NCBI GenBank assembly: GCA_029204225.1
Contig: CM055100.1
Coordinates: forward strand, 66,098,322-66,162,321
Direction of reading: 5' to 3'
Length of the DNA: 64,000 bases
From: Diphasiastrum complanatum
Lineage: Eukaryota; Streptophyta; Lycopodiopsida; Lycopodiales; Lycopodiaceae
Shown here: positions 1-10,699 of the stretch, one piece after another
How positions within the stretch are numbered: position 1 is the first letter of the stretch
Layout of the letters: each line of letters begins with the position of its first letter
Program-made: the position numbers and the translations under genes
The notes under the pieces: generated by a model
The model's database searches: none
What the model was told of the DNA's origin: nothing
Seen by the model: the letters and a program-made list of their open reading frames with translations, nothing else

Positions 1-1284
1 GCTGCTTCCTTGGGTGTTTGAGTTCAGGAAATGGCTATTGAAGCCCATAAAATTTCTTTTCAAACTGTGTTCTTGTTGCAAAACATACTTTAACTGGCTT
101 TCACCCACACCGTCCCTGTCATATACCGAGCAACTTCAATACTTATGGCACACTTCAGACTTATGGAAGAGCCAGAACTTTCTCCCTGGCTAGTTGAAGG
201 CCTGCACTCCTTGTCATGATCAGAATCTTGCTCAATAGTATCTTTCTCCTTCTGGTCGTTTGTTCTCCAAACTCTAAACCCCAAACTGAACAAAAGGCCA
301 ACATTTTAGCGCGTTTTCAGGTGTTTGTGTGGTCTGCGTCCTCGATTCCGTAGCGCGATGAAAACAACTGCAACAAAACTGCTGCTAATATTGGTGAACG
401 GTCGTCAGAACCGTGCCATTCACTACAGGGAGTGAATGGTCACCAGAAGAGTGGATGGTCATCATAACTGTGTCGTTCACTACCGGGAACCAGAAGACCT
501 ACTGGCTGGCCCGATGACGAGGGACCCTGTCCCAGACCATGGCCAGTTGTTCTACGGTGAAGTTAATTCCAATCCGTTGCGTTTCCTCGCCCTCGCCAAC
601 TCGGGAAGGGGGGGAGCAGGTCCGAGGACCGTGAGGGCACGTTTCGGAGCCCCCGTGCTGGTACGCAAAATTTCGACATCGTATTGTAGCGTGTTGGAGT
701 AGTGCCATAACTAATTAGTAAGCTGTTGAAGGTCATCCGGGAAGAAACCGATCTCATCAACCGAGTCACAATAGTGTATAACTTGTCACTCTTCTGGTGA
801 GCCCTAATTTTCCCCAGAGACTTCTGCTCCTAAGAGCTTGTCACTCTTCTGGTGAGCGTTCACCTCTCCCCAATCCTCTGGCGAGCATTCACTTGTAAAC
901 CCCAAACCAGTAATATGTTTGCCATTCAAACCTTCACTCGAAACCACTCTCAGATCTTTCTTTGCCGCTTTTGGGAGCTTAGTTCCCAATGAAGGTTCGT
1001 AATAATTTATGAACTGCTCACTGGCCATGGTTGTTTAGTAATACTGAGGTTATGAGAGGCATGACCCAGTGGTTAGGTCTGTTGCAATTTTTTTTGCAAT
1101 TTTTTTTGGTACCGTTTTCCTATTTTTTAACAGGAGGGGACAGGTGGGTGTCAGACACCCTCTGATAATTAATTCTGGGGGAAAAACAGGGGCCATAAAT
1201 TGCTTTTATTTTGCTTTTGGGATGGGGGACAATACAGGCAGGTGCCTGTATTTTTTTTATTTTTTTTGAAAAAAAAAATTTGAA
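1..1284. other. Unassigned region before the first fold-back repeat
   Basis: No gene is recognised. The stretch holds a short direct repeat beginning cttgtcactcttctggtgag at about 783 and again at about 837, a small inverted repeat at 1146-1160 (gggtgtc/gacaccc) and another near 1235-1253 (acaggca/tgcctgt). Several open frames of 60-80 codons have no recognisable motif and are probably chance. If the BSL gene ending at 20182 is intact, this DNA may be intronic. Confidence 0.5.
525..585 (-). pseudogene. Diverged fragment of the coiled-coil frame at 6483
   Basis: Read on the minus strand this stretch encodes a peptide that includes GINFTVEQLAMVWDR. The 114-codon frame at 6483-6827 has GMNFTRRQLIMVRER at the matching place, and the DNA also aligns. 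The similarity covers only about 20 codons and is surrounded by unrelated sequence, so this looks like the remains of a second copy of the same unknown gene or element. The function is unknown. Confidence 0.45.
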
Positions 1285-1535
<251 letters not shown>

Positions 1536-1653
1536 CCGCGGTACCACAACATAATAATATTATTTATTATTTAATATTGCTGTTTTTTTTCCAGCATTCC
1601 ATCCTTGCAGCTTTAGCTTCATCTGCATTTTATCCCTAGTTTTCTCCATCGCA

Positions 1654-4248
1654 ATGGTGCAATCCGACCTTTCCAGTCTGTGGGACGAGGTAGACATTGT
1701 CAGGCGGGTTGCCGACAAGGCCAACAAGACCGGTCAGAAGATCGTGCGCTGCCGATACTGTCTCGTCGAGTTTGCTGCATCCCTCACTCGCCTTAAAGGC
1801 CATCTGCTCGGTGCACGTGCCAAAAATGGTGCCACCTTGAATGCTGCCCCTTGTGGCAGCACGACCGTCCCCAACAGGCAACGACTACTGGACACCTACG
1901 GGCCGCGGCTCGTGGCAGGGGAGAACACCATTTCGGAGGGCATTCTCCGATTTTGCACCGCTCCTTATGTGGCTGACCCAGAGTTGCTGCCTGCTTGGCT
2001 GGCATGCACGAGGAGAGGGAGTGCATCCTCCTCCAGTCCCTTTGCCCCTCATCCCCCTCAGACAGTTCTGCCTCATGCACCCCCATCTGCTCAGATTCCG
2101 GTGGATCCCGTCCCATCGCGTCCGCCAGTTGCCACTGCGGTTCCACCACCACCCACTGTTGCTCGCACTCCCCCAGTCTACGACTTTCTCATGGACTCTC
2201 CGCCACCCGAGCAGGCCCAGGATGCTACTGCTGGGGCCTTAGAGGATGTGTAAGAGATCCCTTCTTCCTTCCCTTCCCATCCGGATGACCTCCTCAGCCA
2301 GCAGTTTTTGTACCCCATGCCAGATGTTGCCCCTCCACCAGTGCACCCCACCTATGCTACTGCACCCATCCCTGCCAGTGCATCCCACTCTCCCCATTCC
2401 ACGTCTACAGCCGATGCACCCACCAGTGCCCAGCCTGTCGCGTCATCGTCCATTCCCGTCACGGTTGGTGCACCGTGCTGGAGGTCCACCACCCGTCGCC
2501 CACCAGGGAGAGCCCTTGTGCAGCAGACCATTCGCGGCGCGCATCAGCCGCACATGGACAGAGAGGCCACACAGGCCGTGACCAGTCTGATTTACGAGCT
2601 GAACCTACCCTTTGCCATCACCGACTCTGAGCCCTTCAGAAGGGCCTTCCGCCTTGCACAGTCTGTCAGCCCTAGCTTGAGAGTCCCTAGTTCAGAGGTT
2701 GTCCTCACACACATGCTGAGGGATAGGGTTGAGTCCTTGTCTAGAGAGATGGAGCCTCTGGGTCGGCACTGGGCCACTTACGGTTGCAGCATCATGTCCG
2801 ATGGCTGAACTGATGTTAGGAGGAGGCCGATTCTCAACATACTGGTCTCCAGCTGCATGGGCACACAGTTTCTGAGGGCAGTGGATTGCAGCAGGGGGGG
2901 GAGAGTCATATCTGCAGAGTTCATGTTTGATGTCATCAGGTCTTCCATCTTAGCCATAGGCCCACAGCATGTCGTCACGGTGGTGACGGACAATGCCACG
3001 AATTGCATTCAGATGGGTGTACTGCTAAAGGCCGAGTTCCCTCATATTGTTCATACCCCCTGTGCAGCGCACGACATAGACCTTTTGATGGGGGACATTG
3101 GAGCACTTCCCTAGGTTAGAGCCATCGTCCGGGAGGCCCTCTTCCTGGTGACTTTTGTCACCAGAAAGAGGCGTGTTCTTGCCATGTTCCGGGTGTTCAG
3201 CCATCTGGACCTCCGTAAGCCAGCCCCCACACGCTTTGCATTCGACTTGGTGGTCATCGACCGTTTGATCAGGTGTAGGGTGCAGCTTCTACAGATGGTT
3301 GCCAGTGATCTTTGGCGTGCCAGTACGTTTCAGCACACTGAGGATGGAGAGCACTTTTCTTCCACGGTGAGGGGAGACCAGTTCTGGAGGGATGCACAGA
3401 CATTGTCAGGACTGCTTCGACCACTCTACATTGTGCTCCGCATGGCTGACAGCAAGAGGTCGACACTTGGATTGGTATATGACCTCATGGATCGGATTGG
3501 ACAGTTCCTGCAGCTGCCCATCTTGCAGCCAGAGAGGTAAGCAGTATAGTAATGTAATTGGCCTTTATCTTTTCAGTAATTGCTAGTTTGTATTTCTGTC
3601 AATGTTAAGTTTTTTCGTAATGCCCTAAACCACATGCCTCTCACCTATAGGATGACCGAGCTGAAGTTCATCTGGGAGACGCCGTGGAACTACTTCCACA
3701 GGAGTATCCACAGCGTTGCACACATGCTGCATCCCCTCTTCCTCTCTCCGACACAGATCGCAGACAGGGAGCTCGAGGCCGATTGGCTTCAGTACATTCA
3801 CAGGGTGGGTCCACACATAGGTTTGGATCCTATCAGGCTCATGGAGGAGCTCGTTGCATTTCGTTTCGGCATGGGCACGTTCGGCCACCTGGCTGCTCAG
3901 GATCCAGAGAGGAGGCAGCTTCCCATTACCTGGTGGACCATGTTCGGTAGCACCTATCCATCCATACAGCGTCTTGCACTGTGTGTCCTTTCTCAGGTAT
4001 GCATTTCATTTCATCCTCCATTGCTGTGTTTCGTTGACCTTCCACCCGTGCACATGTGCTGAAGCATTTCATTGCACGTACCACAAGACTGCGCTGCCTC
4101 CGTGTGTGAGTGTAATTGGAGCACATGGGCACTCATTCACACGAGGAGAAGAAACTGGTTGTCAGTGAGTCAGTTGGAGCGGTTGGTGTTCTGTAGCACC
4201 AGCGCACGTCTCGCCAGGAGACTTCCGACCATTACGAGCGCATTGCAG
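1654..4248 (+). pseudogene. hAT-superfamily transposase, copy 1 (broken)
   Basis: This is a remnant of a cut-and-paste DNA transposase. From the ATG at 1654 comes a BED-type zinc finger (CRYC and then LKGHLLG, about residues 25-50) and a proline/serine-rich linker. The linker runs into a TAA at 2251. A second frame from about 2308 carries the start of the DUF659 core (CSIMSDG), then stops at TGA 2806-2808. Its continuation includes VTDNATN and PCAAHDIDLL and stops again at TAG 3112-3114. A likely intron spans 3537-3650 (gtaagc to ctatag). The next exon, 3651-3996, starts the hAT dimerisation region (LPITWWTMFGS), with a donor at 3997. A further exon at about 4088-4248 has CECNWSTWALIHTRRRN, the usual hAT C-terminal signature. 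Both DUF659 stops fall on codons that are Trp in the family or in the sister copy. The copy is inactive as read. The family call is secure, but the exon edges are approximate. Confidence 0.85.
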
Positions 4249-5430
4249 GTGATAAGCTATTCTCCGATAGCATGTTGGTTGACTCCTGGTACGTTGGTTT
4301 CATTTCTTGATTAAGTTGTCTCTCTGACATGCAAATTTTAAACCTTGCAGTGACCACCACAATGCAAGCATCTCCATCTGCGGGTGCCTGAGCCATGGTG
4401 TGTAGCCACATCCCCATCGGTAAGCTCAACCTCGGCCCAAAGGCCTCGGTCCCGCACCGACATCGTATCAACACGACCCTAAACCTGCAAACAACAAATA
4501 ATCAAGCAAACGTTCAGTATAAAAAAATACATTGCATTGAACAACATTACCGAGCTCAAATAGAGCTCAAAATACCAGAGCATACATCAGAACGATTCCA
4601 ATTCACACATCATATCAAGTGCCAAAAAAAACATGAGTTAGGGCGTGGGATAGAATAATTTCAGTATGAGTGATAACAGGCGACTGACGTTAGCGTGGCA
4701 GTCCGTGCAGGCGTAAAGGAGTGCAGTGTGGGCCTAAACCGCGCCCCTAGCAGATGTTTGCACGATGATCCACACCTAAACCCTAAAAAGAATGGAATTA
4801 GGGCATGAAAATTGAAATTTGTTATACGGACGTAGATGGGCGGAACGGAGGTCACAGGAGTCTGTGCAGGCATGTGGAAATGCATTCTAGGCTCAGACAT
4901 CACCTCAATCGGTTTCCAACAAGTCATTTTGTGAAAATGGCAAAAATACACAAGCATTTGGAATGTGGTCTTTAAATCTCACTAGGCATGTCGTAACGGC
5001 TGAAACTGACGCCGTAGGAATCACCGTGGGCATGAAGAAAGGTGGTCTAGAGCCAAACTACGCTCGATTTGGTTGCCTACAGCTCAATGTCAACACTTTC
5101 AAAAAATCAAGGCTACACTTACCAAATATTGAAAATTGGTCGTTTCGCTCTCCACGAAGCTCAGATCCCCCCGGCACCGTGCACACCACCTCCGTATCGC
5201 CGAGTAGATGCCTGCCGACTATTCACTTGCGAAGATCGGACGTCCACACCTCATACAAAAAAAATTTGCCTCCTCCACGGCTGGCGCGGTTCTGTCTGCG
5301 AGGGCCAAAAAATCGTATATTCTGATTTTTTTTTTCCAACGATTCGGATAACGATTCTTTGCTGCGAATGCGAATCGCGAATCGCGAATCCAGCTAATCA
5401 CGATTCACTGCATCTATGATATATATATAT
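4249..5430. other. Non-coding tail of hAT region
   Basis: No coding similarity is recognised between the last hAT exon and the next palindromic repeat. Short open frames on both strands lack motifs. The stretch presumably includes the 3' part of the hAT element. It ends with several near-repeats of gcgaatcgcgaatc at about 5365-5395. I could not find a convincing element terminus or target duplication. Confidence 0.5.
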
Positions 5431-5505
5431 ATATCTAAGGAAGCGGACGGTGGACGCGGACGCGTCCACCGTCCCTGGACGCGTCCGTTTTTTTTTTTTT
5501 TGAAA
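5431..5505. repeat. GC-palindrome / (AT)n repeat, inverted copy of 1288-1335
   Basis: Positions 5445-5474 form a 14-bp perfect stem (ggacggtggacgcg) with a 2-base loop, followed by another ggacgcgtcc. The block is preceded by a short (AT)n tract and ends in a T-run. Its reverse complement aligns with 1288-1335, including the ccgcttcctta edge next to the (AT)n tract. Confidence 0.75.
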
Positions 5506-5637
5506 TTTTTAAAAAAATATATAGACTAAAAAAAGTTTTAAAAAATAAAAATGAAGCCACGGGTGCGTACGGCAGTATGGACACGTTCGTTTTTGATTTT
5601 TTTAATTTTTTTTAGGGTTTTTTAGTAAAAAAAAAAA

Positions 5638-5728
5638 ATTGGACGCGTCCGACCCCGCGTCCAGGGGTCGGACGCGTCCGGGTCCGGACGCCAGACGCGG
5701 CCATTCCGGCTCGGACCCTCATCCCTGT

Positions 5729-5780
<52 letters not shown>

Positions 5781-5905
5781 TAGTGGCACGTGGTACCGCC
5801 ATTATGGTACCGCGGTACCATAATGGTGGTACCGCGGTTATGGTGCCGCCCTCAGACCAGCGGTACCAGCTCGGCACCACAAAAATAATATTTTTTATTA
5901 TTTTT
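5638..5905. repeat. GC-palindrome / (AT)n / ggtacc fold-back repeat
   Basis: The left arm (5640-5735) consists of ggacgcgtcc and ggtcggacg units ending in ggaccctcatccctgttatt. This is the inverted counterpart of 1470-1500. The core at 5732-5778 is (AT)n. The right arm (5779-5880) is a different module of ggtaccgc palindromes beginning tcatagtggcacgtggtacc. That module also occurs at 10836-10900. The element therefore joins the two arm types seen in this window. It is non-coding. Confidence 0.75.
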
Positions 5906-5969
5906 TAAATTTTTTTTTTTTTAACAAGCTAAAACTAGGTAAAAACTAAGATGTTACTGTACAGGGGGC

Positions 5970-6215
5970 ACTGGGGGAGAGTGGACCCAATCGGAGTGCG
6001 GCATGTGGGGGAGCAATACATGGGGCACGTATAGTAGCACATGGGCACTGTGGAGGAGCAGACCATGGACCCAATCGGAGTGCAGCATGTGGGGGAGCAA
6101 TACATCCGGACAGGTACACCGTCACATGGGCACTGTGGAGGAGCAGACCATGGACCCAATCGCAGTGCAGCATGTGGGGGATCAGCACATGGGGCAGGTA
6201 CAGTAGCACATGGGA
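5970..6215. repeat. 84-85 bp tandem repeat, about 2.8 copies
   Basis: The landmark acccaatcg starts at 5985, 6069 and 6154, giving a period of 84-85 bp. Each unit also has gcatgtgggggagcaatac and cacatgggcactgtggagg. It lies just upstream of the 114-codon frame at 6483 and could be part of its promoter or of a transposon subterminal region. Its role is unknown. Confidence 0.85.
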
Positions 6216-6264
6216 TCATCAACAAAAGCAAATTGGGAAACAGGCTGTGGGGTTAAATAGGCAC

Positions 6265-6470
6265 TCACGAGACAATGAGAGAGCCAGTGAGAGGGGGTGA
6301 GAGGCATTGTGAGAAGCTGTGAGGGAGAGCCAGTGGGAGGTTGTGAGAGAGAGGCATTGTGAGAGGCTGTGTGACAGACCGAGTGGGAGGCTGTGAGAGG
6401 GGGGCTGTGAGAGAGCCAGTGAGAGCCATTGAGAGGCTGTGAGAGGCTGTGAGGGTCATTTCGAGCAACA
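6265..6470. repeat. Degenerate gtgagaggc minisatellite
   Basis: A purine-rich stretch of irregular repeats around gtgagagagccagtg and gtgagaggcattgtgag, with units of roughly 10-40 bp. It leads directly into the frame at 6483. No protein is recognised in it. Confidence 0.7.
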
Positions 6471-6482
6471 GGGTGTCGTGAG

Positions 6483-6827
6483 ATGGCGGAGGGCGAAGCC
6501 AGGAGGAAGCTCGAGGAAGATGTCCGAAGGCACAACGAAAGGCATCAGAAGCAAGAAGCAGACATTGCAGAGATGCTGCGAGAGACTCGGCAGAGACACC
6601 CAGAGCTGCAGATCCCCGCCCCCGCTGTGGCCCCCGCCCCCGCTGTCGAGCTGGATTTGGATGAGAAGATCGGAATGAACTTTACACGACGGCAGCTCAT
6701 CATGGTCAGGGAAAGGGCTGCCCGCCGTCGGGCTGACCAGGAGGCAACACGGGCTAACCGGGAGGCAGAGCGAGAGCGTCAAAACAATGCACCTGATGAG
6801 GGCGAGGAGTCAATGCAGGATCCATAG
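6483..6827 (+). CDS. Unknown 114-residue charged coiled-coil protein
   Basis: The open frame starts at ATG 6483 and stops at TAG 6825-6827. The N-terminal half (about residues 1-40) is an Arg/Glu/Lys-rich heptad-like helix. A short Ala-Pro repeat follows (about 45-55), then GMNFTRRQLIMVRERAARRR (about 65-84) and an acidic tail. I do not recognise the family. A diverged copy of the central motif occurs on the minus strand at 525-585. This suggests a dispersed, transposon-borne or repetitive gene and not a unique host gene. It lies downstream of two tandem repeats and converges on the C-terminal frame of hAT copy 2. Possible roles include a transposon accessory protein, but nothing here proves that. 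It could also be non-functional. Confidence 0.4.
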   Translation: MAEGEARRKLEEDVRRHNERHQKQEADIAEMLRETRQRHPELQIPAPAVAPAPAVELDLDEKIGMNFTRRQLIMVRERAARRRADQEATRANREAERERQNNAPDEGEESMQDP

Positions 6828-7320
6828 GAATGTTTAGCATAGATGGGGTCTAGCCGTATGTGGCTGACTGTTGTTATTTAATGTTCATCAGTAGATGAGG
6901 CAATATTTAGTGTCTAGCATGGTGTAAAGAACAGCCCCAGCCGTATGCGGCGGGAATAAGTATTGTAGTTTTGATACATCTGTTGAATTAATGTACGGTG
7001 TGTTTTTTGTGCAATGCGTGCCTTGTGTATTGCAATCTGATGTATGTGATTATGAAATGCTATCAAGGGGGTTGTATTTTTGTGTTCTGCATATGCACTC
7101 TGTACTGAAAACTGATTGAAAACACGCACACACCATTTGAAGTAAAACTGCAAGTAGAACATCACAATTATAAATTGACAAATACACATTGTGCAGTGAA
7201 TAGAATACGTCCAACACTAAATATAAAATGAAAAATGGTCTGAATACTGTGTTCGACCATCTGGCCGCCAAACATGGAACATGATATCAAACTGCTAAAA
7301 ATAAAATGACGGAGCTACAA
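6828..7320. other. Intergenic, between two convergent frames
   Basis: About 490 bp of moderately AT-rich sequence separate the stop of the + strand frame (6827) and the stop of the - strand frame (7321). The near-repeat agccgtatg[tc]ggc occurs at about 6853 and 6938. It may hold the 3' untranslated regions of both frames. No other feature is seen. Confidence 0.5.
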
Positions 7321-8241
7321 TCAATGCTCTGCCTCAAACTCAGATGAATGCTCCGGAGACAACTCAGGGCCCCGAGCTGACTCTCGCAACTGATATCTAT
7401 GTTTGTCTGGTACTGGCATGGGCTGTGTATCCGAGGGGGAAGAGTCGTCATCCTCATCCTCCCAATCTGCCTCCGCATCAGCCCCCAAGCAGGCTAAACT
7501 AACAACACCTGCTGCAGCTGGCTGTAATACAGCACCTCTACCAGCAACTGGAGCCCTGTGAGGTCGTCCTCTCTTCCCTGGCAGTTTCTGTGCCCTGCCT
7601 TTCCTGTTCGGTGCACCCTTGGGCCTTGCTGGCCTCTTGCGGACGAGGGGAGCCGTCAATGCCTCATCACCCCCATGCAGATCACCTGGCTGACTAGGCT
7701 GAGCCCAAGCTGCGGCCGGCTGGGATAGAGTAGCCAAAGGTGGGTGTCCCTGTGCAGCTGATAGTGGAGGATAGGTCCGAGGAGTGTGTGCCCTTGGGCC
7801 TGCTGCTGGAGGAACTAGATGTGGAGGGGCCATCCCTGTAGGAGGCAAGTACAGCGGCGATAAGTACTGAAAGGGGCACTGTGGTGGACGGTATTGGTAC
7901 ATCCTGGGTGCTGCCAAAGGAGGAGGATGTGCTGTGGGTGCTGCCAAAGGAGGAGCCGGTGCCGTGGGTGCTACCAATGGAGGAGGATGTGCCGTGGGTG
8001 CTGCCATTGGAGGAGCGTCTGTAGATGTGGGTGCTGCAAGAGAAGATCTGGGCACAGATGGTGGCCTGCCATGGAGACCTGTTGCTACAAAAGTGGATGG
8101 CGATGAAGGGGCTGCAGGCCTCAACGGTATCGGTGGCACTGGAGGTGTTGTGCGGCGCACATACACCCTCTGAGGAACTGGAGGAACTGCAGGCACCTCG
8201 TGTAGCTGCTCTGGCTGAGACTCAGAAAAACAAACGAGCAA
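7321..8241 (-). CDS. Pro-rich, AT-hook-like C-terminal frame linked to hAT copy 2
   Basis: A 306-codon open frame. The first two thirds is proline/alanine-rich, including four 10-residue repeats of the PTAHPPPLAA type. A basic stretch follows (about residues 205-240) with KRPARPKG and KRGRPHR, where RGRP resembles an AT-hook. The acidic tail contains EDEDDDSS. It lies immediately downstream of the DUF659 part of hAT copy 2 on the same strand. The sequence just before it matches the intron that follows DUF659 in copy 1 (near 3560-3600). It is probably a downstream exon of the copy 2 transposase gene, replacing the hAT dimerisation region seen in copy 1. No independent function is recognised. 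Confidence 0.45.
   Translation of the reverse strand: MLVCFSESQPEQLHEVPAVPPVPQRVYVRRTTPPVPPIPLRPAAPSSPSTFVATGLHGRPPSVPRSSLAAPTSTDAPPMAAPTAHPPPLVAPTAPAPPLAAPTAHPPPLAAPRMYQYRPPQCPFQYLSPLYLPPTGMAPPHLVPPAAGPRAHTPRTYPPLSAAQGHPPLATLSQPAAAWAQPSQPGDLHGGDEALTAPLVRKRPARPKGAPNRKGRAQKLPGKRGRPHRAPVAGRGAVLQPAAAGVVSLACLGADAEADWEDEDDDSSPSDTQPMPVPDKHRYQLRESARGPELSPEHSSEFEAEH
7905..8024. repeat. 30-bp minisatellite, four units
   Basis: The landmark gggtgctgcc (gggtgctacc in one unit) begins at 7905, 7935, 7965 and 7995. It is an exact 30-bp period that encodes the 10-residue repeat of the overlapping minus-strand frame. Being a multiple of three, it keeps the frame open. Confidence 0.9.
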
Positions 8242-8263
8242 TTACTAAAAAGATAAAGGCCAA

Positions 8264-10140
8264 TTACATTACTATACCGCTTACCTCTCTAGCTGCAAGA
8301 TGGGCAGCCATGAGCTCATATACCAGTCCAAGTGTTGACCCCTCGCTGTCAGCCATGCGGAGCACAATGTAAAGTGGTCGAAGCAGTCCTGACAATGTCT
8401 GTGCATCCCTCCAAAATTGGTCTCCCCTCACCGTGGAAGAAAAGTGCTCCCCATCCTCAGTGCGCGGAAATGTACTGGCACACCAAAGATCACTGGCAAC
8501 CATCTGTAGAAGCTGCGCCCTGCACCTGATCAGACGGTCGATGACCACCAAGTCGAATGCAAAGCGTGTGGGGGCTGGCTTACGGAGGTCTAGATGGCTG
8601 AACACCCGGAACATGGCAAGAACACGCCTCTTCCTCGTGACAAAAGTCACCAGGAAGAGGGCCTCACGGACGATGGCTCTAACCCAGGGAAGTGCACCTA
8701 TGTCCCCCATCAGAAGGTCTATGTCGTGCGCGGCACAGGGGGTATGAACAATGTGAGGGAACTCGGCCTCTAGCAGTACACCCATCTGAATGCAGTTCGT
8801 GGCATTGTCCGTCACCATTGTGACGACATGCTGTGGGCCTATGGACAGGATGGAAGACCTGATGACATCAAACATGAACTCTGCAGATATGACTCTCCCC
8901 CCCCTGCTGCAATCCACTGCCCTCAAAAACTGTGTGCCCATGCAGCTGGAGACCAGTGTGTTGAGGATCGGCCTCCTCCTGACATCAGTCTAGCCATCGG
9001 ACATGATGCTGCAACCGTAAGTGGCCCAGTGGCGACGTAGAGGCTCCATCTCTCTAGACAGTGACTCGACCCTATCCCTCAGCATGTGTGTGCGAACAAC
9101 CTCTGAACTAGGGACTCTCCAGCTAGGGCTGACAGACTGTGCAAGGCGGAAGGCCCTTCTGAAGGGCTCGGAGTCGGTGATGGCAAATGGAAGGTTCAGC
9201 TCATAAATCAGGCTGGCCACGGCCTGTGTGGCCTCTCTATCCATGTGCGGCTGATGCGCGCCGCAAATGCTCTGCTGCCTAAGAACTCTCCCAGTTGGGC
9301 GACGGGTAGCGGACCTCCAGCACGGTGCACCAAACGTGACGGGAATGGATGATGACGCGACAGCCTGGGCACTAGTGGATGCATCAGCTGTAGACGTGGA
9401 ATGGGGAGAGTGGGATGCACTGGCCGGGATGGGTGCAGCAGCGTAAGTGGGGTACAGTGGTGGAGGGTGGACATCTGGCATGGGATACGAAAACTGCTGG
9501 GTAGGGTGGTCATCCGGATGTGAAGGGAGGGTGGAAGGGATCTCCTCACTGGAAGGCCTCGTCACTGGCATCCGGGGCCTGCTCCTGCTCGGGAGGCGGA
9601 GAGTCCATGAGAAAGTCGTAAACTGGGGGAGTGCGAGCAACAGTAGGTGGTGGTGGAACCACAGTGGCAACTGGCGGACGCGGTGGGACAGGATCCACCG
9701 GAATGGGTGCAGATGGGGGTGCGTGAGGCGGAACTATATGAGAGGGACGAGGGGCAAAGGGACTGGACGAGGATGCACTCCCTCTCCTCGTGCGTGCCAG
9801 CCAAGCAGGCAGCAACTTGGGGTCAACCACGTAAGGAGCGGTGCAAAACCGAAGAACACCATTTGGTGTTCTCCCCCGCCACAAGACGTGGCCCGTAGGT
9901 ATCCAAAAGTCGCTACCTGACGGGAACGGACATGCTGGCACAGGGGGCAGCATTCAGTGTGCCACCATCTCTCGCGCGTGCGCCGAGTAGGTGACCTTTA
10001 AGGCGAGTGAGGGTGGCAACGAACTCTGTCAGGCAATATCGACAGCGCACTATCCTTGCACCGGACTTGTTAGACTTGTCGGGAACCCGCCTGACAATGT
10101 CCACCTCGTCCCACAGATCGGCAAGGTTGGAATGCACCAT
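8264..10140 (-). pseudogene. hAT-superfamily transposase, copy 2 (broken)
   Basis: This second hAT transposase is closely similar to the one at 1654-4248, in opposite orientation. It starts at ATG 10138-10140 with the same BED finger (CRYC, LKGHLLG). A frame change near 9915-9950 leads into the Pro/Ser linker (9546-9953). Another frame change near 9545 leads to the DUF659 start (CSIMSDG), which ends at TAG 8990-8992. After that the core is open and intact to about 8264 (VTDNATN, PCAAHDIDLL and PWVRAIV, where copy 1 has a stop). The part equivalent to the copy 1 dimerisation exon at 3651-3996 is missing. Instead the frame at 7321-8241 follows. It is inactive as read. Confidence 0.85.
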
Positions 10141-10440
10141 CTCTGTAGAAAGGACTGCGGAAAGAAGGCAGAGATCTCTGTGGATGCGATAGGAGTCGGA
10201 AGGCTTGAAAAAACCACAATAAAGGCCAAAATAGCAATAGCAGGGGAGGACGCAATCAGTGCAATGCGAAGACAGCCGGGAGGGCGCGGACAGTAGGGCG
10301 ATGGGCATACAACAAAGAGGGCGCGGACAGCAGGGAGGGCGCGAACAGTAGGGCGACGGGCAGGGAGAGAGATGAAGCGAGGTGGGGGGATTAGGTTAAA
10401 AAAATATATAGTAACATATTAAATATTAAAAAATATTATA
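10141..10440. other. 5' flank of hAT copy 2
   Basis: Upstream region of the minus-strand transposase. It holds imperfect repeats of agggcgcggacagtaggg at about 10278-10345, then becomes AT-rich. A minus-strand open frame extends upstream to 10308, but the start at 10140 matches copy 1 and is preferred. No clear terminal inverted repeat is seen. Confidence 0.5.
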
Positions 10441-10449
10441 TATTAAAAA

Positions 10450-10645
10450 ATAATATATATTGTGGTACCGCGGATCAATATGGATCCGCGGTACCACACT
10501 GGATCCGCGGTACCGGGATCCGCGGATCCTGGTACCGCTGGATCTATGATATATGTATATATATATATATCATAGGTCCCGCGGATCTCGGTATCGCGGG
10601 ACCATATATGGTACTGCGGTACCATATCGGTCGGCGGTACCAAAA
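10450..10645. repeat. ggtacc/ggatcc fold-back repeat with (AT)n core
   Basis: The left arm (10460-10545) is a run of ggtaccgcgg and ggatccgcgg palindromes. The core at about 10547-10572 is tatgat(at)n atcata, and the right arm (10573-10640) has tcccgcgga and ggtaccatat motifs. An A-run ends it. The left arm recurs almost unchanged at 11542-11610, so this is a family. It is non-coding. Confidence 0.8.
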
Positions 10646-10699
10646 AAAAAAAAAAAAAAAAATTTGTTTTGCGAAAATTACACAGGAATTTTTTTTATA

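Noticed and set aside
1060-1085. A tRNA A-box-like stretch (tgacccagtggttaggtc), and a B-box-like ggtttgactcc at about 11342
   Set aside because: No partner box lies at tRNA or SINE spacing for either, and no cloverleaf can be drawn. There is no RNA gene call.
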